From positions 546,501 to 610,500 of the forward strand of contig CP028514.1 of NCBI GenBank assembly GCA_003054495.1: DNA of 64,000 nucleotides, written 5' to 3'. The notes beneath the pieces are model-generated. The model searched no databases. It worked only from the letters and a program-made list of their open reading frames with translations, and was not told the origin of the DNA. Origin of the DNA: Carboxydocella thermautotrophica. GTDB lineage: Bacteria; Bacillota; GCA-003054495; Carboxydocellales; Carboxydocellaceae. The position numbers were made by a program, and so were the translations under genes. Positions 8,232 through 21,043 of the stretch are shown here, piece after piece (position 1 is the stretch's first letter; each line of letters starts with the position of its first letter).

Positions 8232-9238
8232 AAAAAGAGGAACTGGATGCTTTTTTGCGGTACAAAACAGCGATGGCTGTAGAGGCCAGCCGCCGTTTCT
8301 ATAAACTGCGGGAAGGGCGGCAGGAGAAAGAGAAGAGCTGGACCCTGACTTTTCTTGGTACCGGCGGTAACCCGGAAGCGGTAATCAGCCAGCAACCGCG
8401 GACTGCTGGATTTTTTCTGCAGCTGGGGGATTTCTATTTCATGGTGGATCCAGGACCGGGGGCGTTATATGCTGCCCTGGAACTGGGGATTGATCTGGGT
8501 CAGCTGGATGCAGTCTATATCTCCCATGGCCATGTGGACCATTATGCCGGGGCGGAAAGCATTATCGAGGGCATGTGCTGGGCCATGTCCAGCCGCCGGG
8601 GAAAACTCTTGCTGCCCCGGGATATGGTGGAGGAAAATGCCCATATCAGCACCTTTCACCGGGGGGAGGCGGCCCATAGCGGCTATCTGGGCGGCCCGGA
8701 AGTGGTGTTTTTGCAGGCCTATCAGCCCATTGCCCTGGGAGAGCTGACTCTGATTCCTGTACCGGCATATCATGGTCCGGAAAACTATGGGTTTATTCTG
8801 AAAGCCCCGGGGTTAATCCTGGGCTACACCAGTGATACCAATTTTCTCCGCAGTTATCGCACTTTCAGTGGAATCAAGGAGGTTATCCCCTGGGGGCCGG
8901 TGCTGGATTTCCAGGAAGCGATCAGCTGGCGGGAGGAACTGGTAGAGGCCTACCGGAAAGTGGATCTCCTCATTGCCAATGTTACGGCCCATAATAGCTG
9001 GTTTCACCGGCATATTACCACCCTGGGCCTGCCTTATCTGTTGCGAGAAAGCAATATAAAACAGTGCTACATTACCCATTTTAATCACTGCTGTGTCTGG
9101 CCGGAAGATTTACGACCGGCCATGGCGGCCTACGTGGAAGCGGTCAGTGGGGTGCCGACCAGTGCCGCTTATGATGGCTTGCAGGTTGATTTACAGCGAT
9201 GGCTCAAGCGGGAGGGAGAAGATGAAGCGCAGAGTTGA
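8228..9238 (+). CDS. MBL-fold metallohydrolase
   Basis: A 336-residue metallo-beta-lactamase-fold protein, probably a cytoplasmic phosphodiesterase or hydrolase. The metal motif SHGHVDHYAG lies near residue 99, with further ligands suggested by the HGPENYG, YTSDTNF and THFNH segments. It has a charged N-terminal extension of about 35 residues before the fold starts at LTFLGTGGNPEA. It resembles RNase Z/lactonase-like enzymes, but substrate is not predictable. It overlaps whiA by four bases and the acyltransferase by 17 bases, so the three genes are one unit. Confidence 0.8.
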   Translation: MKKEELDAFLRYKTAMAVEASRRFYKLREGRQEKEKSWTLTFLGTGGNPEAVISQQPRTAGFFLQLGDFYFMVDPGPGALYAALELGIDLGQLDAVYISHGHVDHYAGAESIIEGMCWAMSSRRGKLLLPRDMVEENAHISTFHRGEAAHSGYLGGPEVVFLQAYQPIALGELTLIPVPAYHGPENYGFILKAPGLILGYTSDTNFLRSYRTFSGIKEVIPWGPVLDFQEAISWREELVEAYRKVDLLIANVTAHNSWFHRHITTLGLPYLLRESNIKQCYITHFNHCCVWPEDLRPAMAAYVEAVSGVPTSAAYDGLQVDLQRWLKREGEDEAQS

Positions 9239-9707
9239 GAGCTACCGGGTAGAGGGACCGAATAGTATGCAACACTGGACCCGAATTATTTCACCCTGGC
9301 GGGTGATGTTCAATTTTGCTATAATACAGCTGGGACGCTATTGTCCTTCTTTGCGCCTGAAAGCCTGGCTCTACCGCCATTTGCTGGGAATGCAGCTGGG
9401 GAAGAATGTTTCTCTGGGTCTGATGATGATGCCGGATATCTTTTTCCCTAACCGCATCAGCATTGGGGATAATACAGTGATCGGATATAACTGTACCATC
9501 CTGACCCATGAATATTTGGTGGAAGAATACCGGCTGGGAGAAGTAAAAATTGGCAAAAATGTCATGATTGGGGCCAACACCACTATTCTGCCGGGGGTGA
9601 CTATCGGTGATGGGGCCAAAATCTCAGCCATGTCACTGGTAACCGGGGATGTGGAAGCAGGAGCGGTAGTTGGAGGTATACCTGCCAGGCCCTTGCGAAT
9701 AAATTAG
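9222..9707 (+). CDS. Hexapeptide-repeat acyltransferase
   Basis: A 161-residue left-handed beta-helix protein of the maltose/galactoside O-acetyltransferase class. Hexapeptide turns are visible from about residue 68 (FPNRISIGDNTVIGYNC) to IGANTTILPGVTIGDGAKI and the closing VVGGIPARPLRIN. The N-terminus has a hydrophobic SPWRVMFNFAIIQLG segment that may touch the membrane. ATG 9222 follows GGAGGGAGA inside the end of the hydrolase gene; a longer frame exists upstream but would overlap much more. Acceptor unknown. Confidence 0.82.
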   Translation: MKRRVESYRVEGPNSMQHWTRIISPWRVMFNFAIIQLGRYCPSLRLKAWLYRHLLGMQLGKNVSLGLMMMPDIFFPNRISIGDNTVIGYNCTILTHEYLVEEYRLGEVKIGKNVMIGANTTILPGVTIGDGAKISAMSLVTGDVEAGAVVGGIPARPLRIN

Positions 9708-9779
9708 CAGTAAAAAGAGGATTTCCCCGGTAGAGAAGAGAAGTTATTAGTATTAGCCTGGGAAGGGAAGTAGGGAGCT

Positions 9780-11180
9780 ATGTCAATCCGCATAGGTTAT
9801 GGACTGAACCTGGAACAGAGCCAGAAATTGATAATGACTCCCGAATTGCGCCAGGCCATCACTGTCTTGCAGTTATCGGCCCTGGAACTGTCTGAGTACG
9901 TGCAACAGGAGCTACAGGAAAATCCTGTTCTGGAAATCAAGGAAGACAAGGAAGAGCTGCCGGAAACGGAAGTGGAAGCTAACGGGGGGAAGGATGATGG
10001 CCTGGATGTTGACTGGCAGGAGTATTTTGCTGACAAATCCGATCTGGGCATAGTCAGGCAGGGAGCCGAGGAAGAAAAGGAACAGGTACAGTGGGAAAAT
10101 TTCCTCACTCAGGGACCGACTCTGGTGGAACACCTGCTGTTCCAGCTTAATGTCAGCCCTTTGGACCCCGGGGAGAAGGAAATCGGCGAGTTTATTATCG
10201 GTAACCTGGATGATAATGGCTATTTGACCTGCAGTACGGAGGAAATTGCCCGTAGCTTGCAGGTTCCGGTCGAAAAGGTAGAGAAAGTTTTGCGTACCAT
10301 CCAGACTTTCGATCCGGCCGGAGTAGCTGCCCGCAATTTACAGGAATGTTTACTTCTGCAGGTAGAAGCTCTGGGCTGGAATGAACCCCTCTTGCCGGCT
10401 TTGATCCAGCATCATTTGACAGCTCTGGGGGAGGGGAAAGGGCCGAAAGTAGCCCGGGCCCTGGGGGTGCCGGTGGAGGAAATTCAGCGCCTCTATGACT
10501 TGATCAAACAACTGGATCCCAAACCGGGGCGGCGCTTTGGGGGCAACCAGGATGTGCGCTATGTAGTGCCAGATATTGTGGTGGAAAAAATCGATGGGGA
10601 ATATATCGTGCTGGTTAATGATTATGGTGTGCCGCAACTGACCATCAATTCCACCTATCGCTCCATTCTTTTGCAGGAAAAAGATTCGGAAGCCAGAAAA
10701 TATGTAGAGGCCAAACTCAATGCGGCCAGCTGGCTGATTCGAGCCATTGAACAGCGGCGTCTGACCCTGTACCGGGTGGCCAACTGTCTGGTGCAATTGC
10801 AAAAAGACTTTTTTGATTTCGGTTTGCGTTATTTAAAACCGCTGAACCTGAAACAGGTAGCCGAGCTGCTGGACTTACATGAATCTACCATCAGCCGGGC
10901 TACCGCCAACAAATATATCCAGACCCCCCATGGCGTATTTGAGGTAAAATATTTCTTCGCCAGCGGGCTGGAAAGCGGGGGCGGGCAGGAAGTTTCCTCC
11001 CGCAGTGTCAAATTGCTGCTGAAAGAATTGATCAGCAATGAGGATCCGAAACAGCCCCTGTCTGATCAAAAACTGGCGGAACTCTTAGGCCAGAAGGGAA
11101 TCCAGATTTCCCGGCGCACCGTGGCCAAATACCGGGATGAGCTGGGCATACCGGCAGCAGCAAGGCGCAAACGCTACTAG
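9780..11180 (+). CDS. rpoN: RNA polymerase sigma-54 factor RpoN
   Basis: The 466-residue sigma-54 factor. The Q- and L-rich activator-contact region I is at residues about 8-50 (QSQKLIMTPELRQAITVLQL), followed by an acidic linker, the core-binding domain, and the RpoN box SRRTVAKYRDELGIP at the C-terminus that reads the -24 element. Sigma-54 needs an AAA+ activator; two are encoded in this window (38036-39442 and 46289-48034), along with four strong -24/-12 promoters. It precedes cggR, an arrangement also seen in Bacillus-type genomes. Confidence 0.97.
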   Translation: MSIRIGYGLNLEQSQKLIMTPELRQAITVLQLSALELSEYVQQELQENPVLEIKEDKEELPETEVEANGGKDDGLDVDWQEYFADKSDLGIVRQGAEEEKEQVQWENFLTQGPTLVEHLLFQLNVSPLDPGEKEIGEFIIGNLDDNGYLTCSTEEIARSLQVPVEKVEKVLRTIQTFDPAGVAARNLQECLLLQVEALGWNEPLLPALIQHHLTALGEGKGPKVARALGVPVEEIQRLYDLIKQLDPKPGRRFGGNQDVRYVVPDIVVEKIDGEYIVLVNDYGVPQLTINSTYRSILLQEKDSEARKYVEAKLNAASWLIRAIEQRRLTLYRVANCLVQLQKDFFDFGLRYLKPLNLKQVAELLDLHESTISRATANKYIQTPHGVFEVKYFFASGLESGGGQEVSSRSVKLLLKELISNEDPKQPLSDQKLAELLGQKGIQISRRTVAKYRDELGIPAAARRKRY

Positions 11181-11202
11181 AATTGCATAGAATATTACAA
11201 CT

Positions 11203-11279
11203 TGGTGCATCCTATAAATGCCCCTCTTGACAAGGTGGAATTGCTTACCTTAGAATATGGATGTGGGGCAAATGCACCA
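11203..11279 (+). promoter_or_regulatory. cggR-glycolytic operon promoter framed by an inverted repeat
   Basis: A sigma-A promoter TTGACA (11227-11232), an 18-base spacer and TAGAAT (11251-11256). It is flanked by matching arms: TGGTGCAT (11203-11210) plus TGCCCC (11219-11224) upstream, and GGGGCA (11265-11270) plus ATGCACCA (11272-11279) downstream. The arms are exact reverse complements. They probably form the operator for CggR, encoded next, though Bacillus CggR uses direct repeats. Repression by bridging across the promoter is inferred. Confidence 0.6.
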
Positions 11280-11307
11280 TCTTTTTTTCGGAAAGGCGGG
11301 ACCATAA

Positions 11308-12390
11308 TTGAATGGGCGGGACAATAACGGGCCTAACAGCCAGGAACTGGCATTACAGGAGCTGGTTCACTACGGACAGAAAGTAGTGCCTGAGCTCATA
11401 CAGCAGCTGGAGAAAAGGTATACTATTCTTCGCAGCATCTATTTTGCCCAGCCGATTGGACGCCGGGTATTAGCCGCCAACCTGCGCATGGGGGAACGGA
11501 TTGTACGCAATGAAACCGACTTCCTGCGCACTCAGGGTCTGGTGGAGGCCCAGCCAGGCGGGATGGTCATTACTCCCGAAGGTGAAGAGGTCATTTTCGG
11601 TCTGGAGCAATTAATCCGCTTGCTGAAAGGACTCACTTCCCTGGAAGAGGAGCTGGCCAGTCGCCTCGGTTTACATAAAGTGATTGTAGTGTCCGGGGAT
11701 CTGGACCAGGACCGCCAGGTTCTGAAGGAAATGGGTCGGGCCGGGGCCAACTTCTTGCAGGAAATTATCCACAAGGATAAAATTGAAACCATTGCTGTTA
11801 CCGGCGGCACGTCCACTTTGAGTGTGGTGGAAAGCCTGCCAGAAATCAGTCCGGGGCGTTCCATTCTAGTGGTGCCGGCCCGGGGTGGTTTCGGAACAGA
11901 AATGCGCACTCAGGCCAACGCCATTGCTGCCTTACTGGCAGGCAAACTGGGCGGGGAGTATCGCCTGTTCCACGTTCCTGACGCTCTGTCGCCCCAGGCG
12001 CGCCTGGCCCTGCTGGAAGAGCCCCACATTCAGGAGATGTTGCGGCTGATGACCCAGGCTCAGCTGGTGATTCACGGGATCGGCGATGCGGTGGAAATGG
12101 CCAAACGCCGTCATCTGCCCCAGGTGGAAATCAGCTGGCTGATGCGCCATGGAGCCGTGGGAGAGGCCCTTGGCTCTTATGTAGACAAAGATGGTAAGGT
12201 AGTGCTTTCGGCGCGCAACATTGGCTTAAATCTTCAGGAATTACCCCCTGCTTCCACTCTGGCGGTGGCAGGTGGTAAACATAAAGCTCAAGCCATACTG
12301 GCGGTCGCTGCCACCGGTGTACTGAAATACCTGGTGACAGATGAAGGGGCCGCTCAGGCAATGCTGGAAACATTAAGGAAAAAGAATTAG
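11308..12390 (+). CDS. cggR: Central glycolytic genes regulator CggR
   Basis: A 360-residue SorC/DeoR-family repressor. An N-terminal winged-helix segment (KRYTILRSIYFAQPIGRRVLA near residue 37) is followed by a sugar-phosphate-binding domain with TGGTSTL near 170 and VPARGGFGTE near 190. In Bacillus, fructose-1,6-bisphosphate relieves CggR repression of gapA-pgk-tpi-pgm-eno, exactly the genes that follow here. The start TTG 11308 is the only suitable start near GAAAGGCGGG (11291). Likely autoregulated through the palindromic promoter region upstream. Confidence 0.92.
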   Translation: MNGRDNNGPNSQELALQELVHYGQKVVPELIQQLEKRYTILRSIYFAQPIGRRVLAANLRMGERIVRNETDFLRTQGLVEAQPGGMVITPEGEEVIFGLEQLIRLLKGLTSLEEELASRLGLHKVIVVSGDLDQDRQVLKEMGRAGANFLQEIIHKDKIETIAVTGGTSTLSVVESLPEISPGRSILVVPARGGFGTEMRTQANAIAALLAGKLGGEYRLFHVPDALSPQARLALLEEPHIQEMLRLMTQAQLVIHGIGDAVEMAKRRHLPQVEISWLMRHGAVGEALGSYVDKDGKVVLSARNIGLNLQELPPASTLAVAGGKHKAQAILAVAATGVLKYLVTDEGAAQAMLETLRKKN

Positions 12391-12407
12391 CAGTAAAGGA
12401 GAGATGA

Positions 12408-13418
<1,011 letters not shown>

Positions 13419-13462
13419 TGGTAAGATATAGAGTGGGTTAAAAAACAGGGAGGTGGGCCCGC

Positions 13463-14647
13463 GTGGAAAAAAAGACCATCCGCGATGTGGACGTTAAGGG
13501 CAAACGGGTTCTGGTTCGGGTGGATTTTAATGTCCCCACGGACGAAAACCGGCAAATTACCGATGATACCCGGATCAGGGCTGCACTGCCCACCATTAAA
13601 TACCTGCTGGAACAGGGAGCCAAAGTAATTCTGGCTTCCCACTTTGGCCGGCCGAAAGGCCAGGTTAATGAAAAATACCGTCTGGACCAGGTTGCCAAGC
13701 GTTTAAGTGAGCTGCTGGGCCAGGAAGTGGCCAAAACCAGTGACTGTGTTGGCCCGGAAGCCGAGGCTGCCGTTGCTGCGCTGGCACCCGGGCAGGCACT
13801 GCTGCTGGAGAATGTGCGCTTCCATGCTGAGGAAGAGAAAAACGATCCTGAATTCGCGAAAAAACTGGCGGCTTTAGCCGATCTATTCGTCAATGATGCC
13901 TTTGGCGCTGCTCACCGGGCCCATGCCAGCACCGCCGGTGTGGCCCAGTACCTGCCGGCTGTGGCCGGTTTCCTGATGGAAAAGGAAATCAGCATCATGG
14001 GCAAGGCCCTGGCCAATCCGGAGCGGCCCTTTGTGGCTATTATCGGTGGGGCCAAGGTGTCAGACAAAATCGGGGTTATCCAGAATCTGCTCACCAAAGT
14101 GGATACTCTGATCATCGGTGGCGGCATGGCCAACACCTTCCTCAAGGCTCAGGGGTATGAACTGGGTAAGTCCCTGGTGGAAGAGGATAAGGTCCAGCTG
14201 GCAAAAGAACTGCTGGCTACAGCCCAGCAACGAGGAATAGAACTGTTGCTGCCCCGGGATGTAGTAGTGGCAGCCGCCTTCGCTCCCGATGCTGAACATA
14301 AGACAGTAGCCGTAGGGGAAATTCCTGCTGACTGGCAGGCCCTGGACATTGGCCCGGCTACCGCTGAAAAGTACGCTGGAGTAATTCGCCAGGCCAAAAC
14401 TGTGGTCTGGAATGGACCTATGGGGGTCTTTGAAATGGATGCCTTTGCCAGAGGCACCGAAGCGGTGGCAAAGGCTATGGCCGAATGCCCTGGCACTACC
14501 ATCATCGGTGGTGGCGATTCGGTAGCAGCAGTAGAAAAAGTGGGCGTAGCCGAAAAAATGACCCACATTTCCACCGGGGGCGGCGCTTCCCTGGAGTTTC
14601 TGGAAGGCAAGACCCTGCCTGGCGTAGCAGTACTGCAGGATAAATAA
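13463..14647 (+). CDS. pgk: Phosphoglycerate kinase
   Basis: A 394-residue phosphoglycerate kinase making ATP from 1,3-bisphosphoglycerate. The N-terminal [12 protein letters not shown] motif, [17 protein letters not shown], and the nucleotide-domain motifs [12 protein letters not shown] and WNGPMGVFE are all present. The start is GTG 13463 behind GGAGGTGG. It is a single protein, not the pgk-tpi fusion known in some bacteria. Confidence 0.97.
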   Translation: MEKKTIRDVDVKGKRVLVRVDFNVPTDENRQITDDTRIRAALPTIKYLLEQGAKVILASHFGRPKGQVNEKYRLDQVAKRLSELLGQEVAKTSDCVGPEAEAAVAALAPGQALLLENVRFHAEEEKNDPEFAKKLAALADLFVNDAFGAAHRAHASTAGVAQYLPAVAGFLMEKEISIMGKALANPERPFVAIIGGAKVSDKIGVIQNLLTKVDTLIIGGGMANTFLKAQGYELGKSLVEEDKVQLAKELLATAQQRGIELLLPRDVVVAAAFAPDAEHKTVAVGEIPADWQALDIGPATAEKYAGVIRQAKTVVWNGPMGVFEMDAFARGTEAVAKAMAECPGTTIIGGGDSVAAVEKVGVAEKMTHISTGGGASLEFLEGKTLPGVAVLQDK

Positions 14648-14676
14648 ATTTCATACGTGAATGGAGGTGGCCCGGT

Positions 14677-15426
14677 TTGCGGCAACCAATTATCGCCGGG
14701 AACTGGAAAATGCATAAAACGGTAGCTGAGGCCCTGGCTTTTGTGGAAGCTATTAAGCCTGAGCTGGCCGGTGCCACCGCCGCGGAAACGGTCATCTGTG
14801 CACCCTTCACCGCCCTGGCCTCCCTGGCCGAGGCGGTGAAGGGCACTCCTATTCGTATTGGGGCCCAGGACCTGTTCTGGGAAGAACAGGGTGCCTATAC
14901 CGGGGAAATTTCTCCCCTGATGTTAAAGGAACTGGGTGTCAGCTATGTGATAGTAGGCCATTCCGAGCGGCGGCAATATTTTGCTGAAACCGATGAGACA
15001 GTGAACAAGAAAGTCAAGGCAGCATTGAAACACGGCCTGGTTCCCATTGTCTGTGTGGGGGAAACCCTGGAACAGCGGGAAGCGGGCGAGACTTTTCAGG
15101 TGGTGGAACAACAGACCCGTCTGGGGCTGGCCGGTCTGACTGCAGAACAGGTTGCCGGTCTGGTTATTGCCTATGAACCGGTCTGGGCCATCGGCACTGG
15201 CCGCACTGCTACTGATGCTGATGCGGAGGAAGTGATCGCCTACATCCGCGGTGTGGTCAATGACATGTTTGGGGCTGAAGCCGCTGAACGAGTCCGGATT
15301 CAGTACGGGGGCAGTGTCAAGCCTGACAACATCGCTGGTCTCTTAGCCCAGCCCAATATAGACGGGGCTCTGGTAGGAGGAGCCAGCCTGGATCCAGTTT
15401 CCTTTATCGCCCTGGTCAGGAGGTAA
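14677..15426 (+). CDS. tpiA: Triosephosphate isomerase
   Basis: A 249-residue TIM barrel. The catalytic Lys lies in GNWKMHKT near residue 11, His in VGHSERR near 95, and Glu in [14 protein letters not shown] near 167; the phosphate loop YGGSVKPDN follows. The TTG 14677 start has GGAGGTGG upstream. The stop lies six bases before the gpmI ATG. Confidence 0.97.
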   Translation: MRQPIIAGNWKMHKTVAEALAFVEAIKPELAGATAAETVICAPFTALASLAEAVKGTPIRIGAQDLFWEEQGAYTGEISPLMLKELGVSYVIVGHSERRQYFAETDETVNKKVKAALKHGLVPIVCVGETLEQREAGETFQVVEQQTRLGLAGLTAEQVAGLVIAYEPVWAIGTGRTATDADAEEVIAYIRGVVNDMFGAEAAERVRIQYGGSVKPDNIAGLLAQPNIDGALVGGASLDPVSFIALVRR

Positions 15427-15431
15427 AAGCA

Positions 15432-18277
<2,846 letters not shown>

Positions 18278-18284
18278 GCAATTA

Positions 18285-18311
18285 GCCCCGTCCTTAGCGG
18301 ACGGGGTTTTT
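18285..18311. terminator. Bidirectional terminator between eno and the nitroreductase gene
   Basis: CCCCGTCC and GGACGGGG arms followed by TTTTTGC. The converging nitroreductase gene reads through one arm, and its stop codon (18294-18296) lies inside the hairpin. Confidence 0.85.
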
Positions 18312-18830
18312 GCTATACTGGTTATAGTGGATTTTGTCGTAAGCCAGCTGCTCCAGGCTGGCTGGTGACCTGGTTTCGGCTGGATAGCCGATGGCCAGCA
18401 AGGCCAGGACCCGGTAAGGGGCCGGGACCTGCAGAATCTCCTTGACATATTCCTCCGAGGACTGCCCTGCTGCCGTTTGCCGCAGGCGAATCTGAATCCA
18501 GCAGGAACCCAGGCCCAGGGAGGTGGCAGCCAATTGCATCAGGATGGTAGCGATGGAGGCATCTTCGATCCAGACATCGCATTTGTTTTCATCGGCGATA
18601 ACAGCGATACCCAGTGGTGCCTCAGCCAGAAAAGAAATACTGTGGGCCTTGGCTTTGGCCAGCTGTTGCAACAAACTTTTATCCTGGATGACAATGAATT
18701 CCCAGGGGCGCAGGCTGCGGGAGGAGGGCGCCAGCAGGGCCGCTTGCAGGATTTTTTCTATTTTTTCTTTCTCCACTGGCTGGTCGGTAAAACGGCGAAT
18801 ACTGCGGCGCTTTTGTAATAATTCCAGCAT
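18294..18830 (-). CDS. Nitroreductase-family flavoprotein
   Basis: A 178-residue FMN-dependent nitroreductase-like protein. The N-terminal LLQKRRSIRRFTDQPV motif and the LAPSSRSLRPWEFIVI segment bind FMN. A C-terminal LALLAIGYPAET segment is typical of the family. ATG 18830 follows AAAGGAG; the TTG at 18848 sits upstream of that site and is rejected. Natural substrate unknown; such enzymes often reduce quinones, nitro compounds or dehydropteridine-like molecules with NAD(P)H. Transcribed toward eno. Confidence 0.85.
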   Translation of the reverse strand: MLELLQKRRSIRRFTDQPVEKEKIEKILQAALLAPSSRSLRPWEFIVIQDKSLLQQLAKAKAHSISFLAEAPLGIAVIADENKCDVWIEDASIATILMQLAATSLGLGSCWIQIRLRQTAAGQSSEEYVKEILQVPAPYRVLALLAIGYPAETRSPASLEQLAYDKIHYNQYSKNPVR

Positions 18831-18871
18831 CTTACCCACTCCTTTCAAATTTTTATAACTATATTATAACA

Positions 18872-18901
18872 TTGCTTTTTACTGGTGGAATATGCTAAAA
18901 T
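18872..18901 (+). promoter_or_regulatory. Promoter of the esterase-thioesterase-HD operon
   Basis: TTGCTT (18872-18877), 18 bases, TAAAAT (18896-18901). A TATAAT on the other strand (18868-18863) probably serves the divergent nitroreductase gene. Confidence 0.55.
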
Positions 18902-18930
18902 GTCAGAAAAATGCCCTTGGAGGTGAAGGC

Positions 18931-19704
18931 ATGCAGATAACAGGACGCCCGGTCACCCCGCTTTTTTTTCCGGGCAACCGGACCGGCATAGTATTGATTC
19001 ATGGCTTCACCGGTTCACCGGGGGAAGTGGAGCCCCTGGGCCGGGCCCTGGCGGCTCAGGGCTGGACGGTACAGGTGCCCCTGTTACCCGGCCATGGCAC
19101 TGATGTGGAAGAGCTGGCCCGCACCTGCTGGCGGGACTGGGTGGCTGCTGCGGAAAAAGCGGTAGTAGAGCTCAGGCAAAAGTGCGACCGGGTCTACCTG
19201 GCCGGGTTATCGATGGGGGGGTTGATCAGCCTCTACCTGGCCCATTATCAGCCGGTAGTAGGAGTGATCAGCCTGGCGGCCCCGATTTATCTCAAAAACA
19301 AGAAAGCCTATCTGGCTCCTTATTTACGCTGGGTCAGACGCTATGCTCCCAAAGAGAGGCAAGAAGATGGGCATTACCTGTTAACTCATTTCAATTATGA
19401 TCACATACCGCTGGCCGCTCTGGTCAGTTTACTGGAATTTATTCGAACTGCCCGCAAGCAACTCCCCCTGGTACAAGTACCGGTCTTGCTTATCCAGGGT
19501 GATGCGGATGAGACTGTTGACCCGGCTAGTGCCGAATACATCTTTCACCAGCTGGGAAGCAGAGAAAAAAAGTTGTTGTCCCTTCCAGGAGGCAGACACC
19601 TTTTGCCTTTAGGGCCGCAGCGCCAGCAGGTGGCAGAAGCGGCCATCGCCTTTATTAACAGTTTGGAGGAACAGAGCAATGAAGGAGTTTCAAGGAGAAT
19701 ATGA
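18931..19704 (+). CDS. Carboxylesterase / monoacylglycerol lipase-like hydrolase
   Basis: A 257-residue alpha/beta hydrolase similar to Geobacillus Est30-type carboxylesterases. The oxyanion-hole segment VLIHGFTGSPGE is near residue 22, the nucleophile Ser lies in GLSMGG near 94, the acid in GDADETVD near 193, and His in GGRHLLPLG near 223. ATG 18931 follows TTGGAGGTGA. The 3' end overlaps the next gene by 26 bases. Confidence 0.85.
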   Translation: MQITGRPVTPLFFPGNRTGIVLIHGFTGSPGEVEPLGRALAAQGWTVQVPLLPGHGTDVEELARTCWRDWVAAAEKAVVELRQKCDRVYLAGLSMGGLISLYLAHYQPVVGVISLAAPIYLKNKKAYLAPYLRWVRRYAPKERQEDGHYLLTHFNYDHIPLAALVSLLEFIRTARKQLPLVQVPVLLIQGDADETVDPASAEYIFHQLGSREKKLLSLPGGRHLLPLGPQRQQVAEAAIAFINSLEEQSNEGVSRRI

Positions 19705-20110
19705 CCACTGGTGTTTTGCCTGTGGCAAGCAAAATCCCCGGGGTTTACATCTGGAATTTACGATAGAGGGGGAGGAGTATGTGACTACCTTCACTCCGGG
19801 CCCGGTCCATCAGGGCTATCCCGGTATCATGCACGGAGGGATTATCTGCACCCTGCTTGATGAAGTAATGGGCCGCTACCTCTGGAAGCAAGGCCTGACG
19901 GCACCTACGGCGGAGTTGACGGTGAGATTTCGGCGGCCTGTTCCCATCAATGAACCTTTACAGGTTCGGGGCCGGGTGGTCAACCGCCGGGGCCGGGTGA
20001 TTGAAATGGAAGCCAGTCTGATTTTGCTCAAGGACCAGCAAGTGGCGGCCACAGCCACTGGCAAATTCATTCAAATCAAAGAAGGAGGACTGACTGATGG
20101 ACAGAATTGA
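19679..20110 (+). CDS. PaaI/hotdog-fold thioesterase
   Basis: A 143-residue hotdog-fold acyl-CoA thioesterase-like protein. CFACGKQNPRGLHLEF at the start and GYPGIMHGGIICTLLDEVMGR in the middle match the 4HBT/PaaI helix that carries the active site. Substrate unknown. ATG 19679 with GGAGGAA upstream lies inside the esterase gene and its end overlaps the HD gene by 14 bases, so all three genes appear coupled. Confidence 0.82.
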   Translation: MKEFQGEYDHWCFACGKQNPRGLHLEFTIEGEEYVTTFTPGPVHQGYPGIMHGGIICTLLDEVMGRYLWKQGLTAPTAELTVRFRRPVPINEPLQVRGRVVNRRGRVIEMEASLILLKDQQVAATATGKFIQIKEGGLTDGQN

Positions 20111-20648
20111 AGCAGTACAGCTGATGGAGAAATATGTAACCAACACAAATTTGCGCAAGCACTGCCTGGCAGCGGAATTCGTCATGCGCCGCCTGGCCCG
20201 CCATTTTGGCGAAGATGAGAAAATCTGGGGCTTAGCTGGCCTCTTGCATGATATCGATTATGACCAGACCAAGGATGACCCGGCCCGCCACAGTCAGGTG
20301 GGAGCCGACCTGCTGGCTGAACTGGGGCTGCCGGAGGAAGTGGTCTATGCCGTGCGGGTACATAACGAATACCACGGCCTGCCCCGCCTGTCCCGCCTGG
20401 ATAAGGCCCTCTACAGCGTTGACCCCACCACCGGCCTGATTGTGGCCGGAGCCCTGATCCGTCCGGAAAAGAAGCTGGCGGCAGTGGATGTGCCTTTTCT
20501 GGTCAATCGTTTTCACGAAAAATCCTTTGCCCGCGGGGCCAACCGGGAGCAGATTCAAGCCTGTACGGAACTGGGTCTGAGCCTGGAGGAGTTCCTGGGG
20601 CTGGCGTTAGAGGCGATGCAGGAACATAGTGAGGAACTGGGATTGTAG
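20097..20648 (+). CDS. HD-domain phosphohydrolase
   Basis: A 183-residue HD-superfamily protein. The H...HD...D ligands are visible: RKHCLAAEFVMRR (His near residue 23), LLHDIDYD near 50, and a later VHNEYHG segment near 88. Similar uncharacterised proteins accompany metabolic genes in many Firmicutes. Substrate, probably a nucleotide or phosphoester, is unknown. Last gene of its operon. Confidence 0.8.
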   Translation: MDRIEAVQLMEKYVTNTNLRKHCLAAEFVMRRLARHFGEDEKIWGLAGLLHDIDYDQTKDDPARHSQVGADLLAELGLPEEVVYAVRVHNEYHGLPRLSRLDKALYSVDPTTGLIVAGALIRPEKKLAAVDVPFLVNRFHEKSFARGANREQIQACTELGLSLEEFLGLALEAMQEHSEELGL

Positions 20649-20653
20649 AGATA

Positions 20654-20681
20654 AGACACCCTGGCGAGGGTGTCTTTTTTT
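20654..20681 (+). terminator. Terminator after the HD gene
   Basis: AGACACCCT and AGGGTGTCT arms followed by a T-run. It marks the edge between GC-richer core sequence and the AT-rich accessory island. Confidence 0.85.
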
Positions 20682-20755
20682 ATGTGCTGTATTTAGGAGG
20701 CAGATTTTCATTGAGTAAATGCAAGAAAGCTTGGAAAGGTGACATTTTCACAAGG
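20680..20755 (-). pseudogene. Remnant of a LysR-regulator C-terminus
   Basis: Read on the minus strand, this piece encodes QAFLHLLNENLPPKYST followed by a stop, nearly the same as the end of the LysR regulator at 29111-30013 (QAFLRLVNENLVPKCST). The DNA also matches across TTTTTTTATGTGCTG and ATTTAGGA, right up to a terminator T-run in both places. Only about 25 codons remain recognisable. It is a decayed paralogue tail or the scar of a past duplication. Confidence 0.7.
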
Positions 20756-20780
20756 TAAACACATGATTAAAATTACATTA

Positions 20781-20810
20781 TTGACAAAATATTTACAGAA
20801 AAGGTAAAAT
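20781..20810 (+). promoter_or_regulatory. Promoter-like sequence before the unknown cassette
   Basis: TTGACA (20781-20786), 18 bases, TAAAAT (20805-20810). About 230 untranslated bases follow before the gene at 21044; no riboswitch is recognised in that leader. Confidence 0.5.
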
Positions 20811-21043
20811 AACATATATCAATGCGGGCGCTATCGCTGTCGACTTTTAGTCACTTGTTAAAGCAAATCAAAGATTCATCTTGCTGTAGACTGCAAAAGC
20901 GAAGTTACCAACTGCAATAGAAGTACACCAGATAACGTAAATGATGGGGAAATGGGTAGCACTTTAATTCAACTCTGCATTTTTATTTTATCTAGCCATA
21001 AATATATTACACAGAACTTTATTGGCTAGGGGGGTAACTTCAC

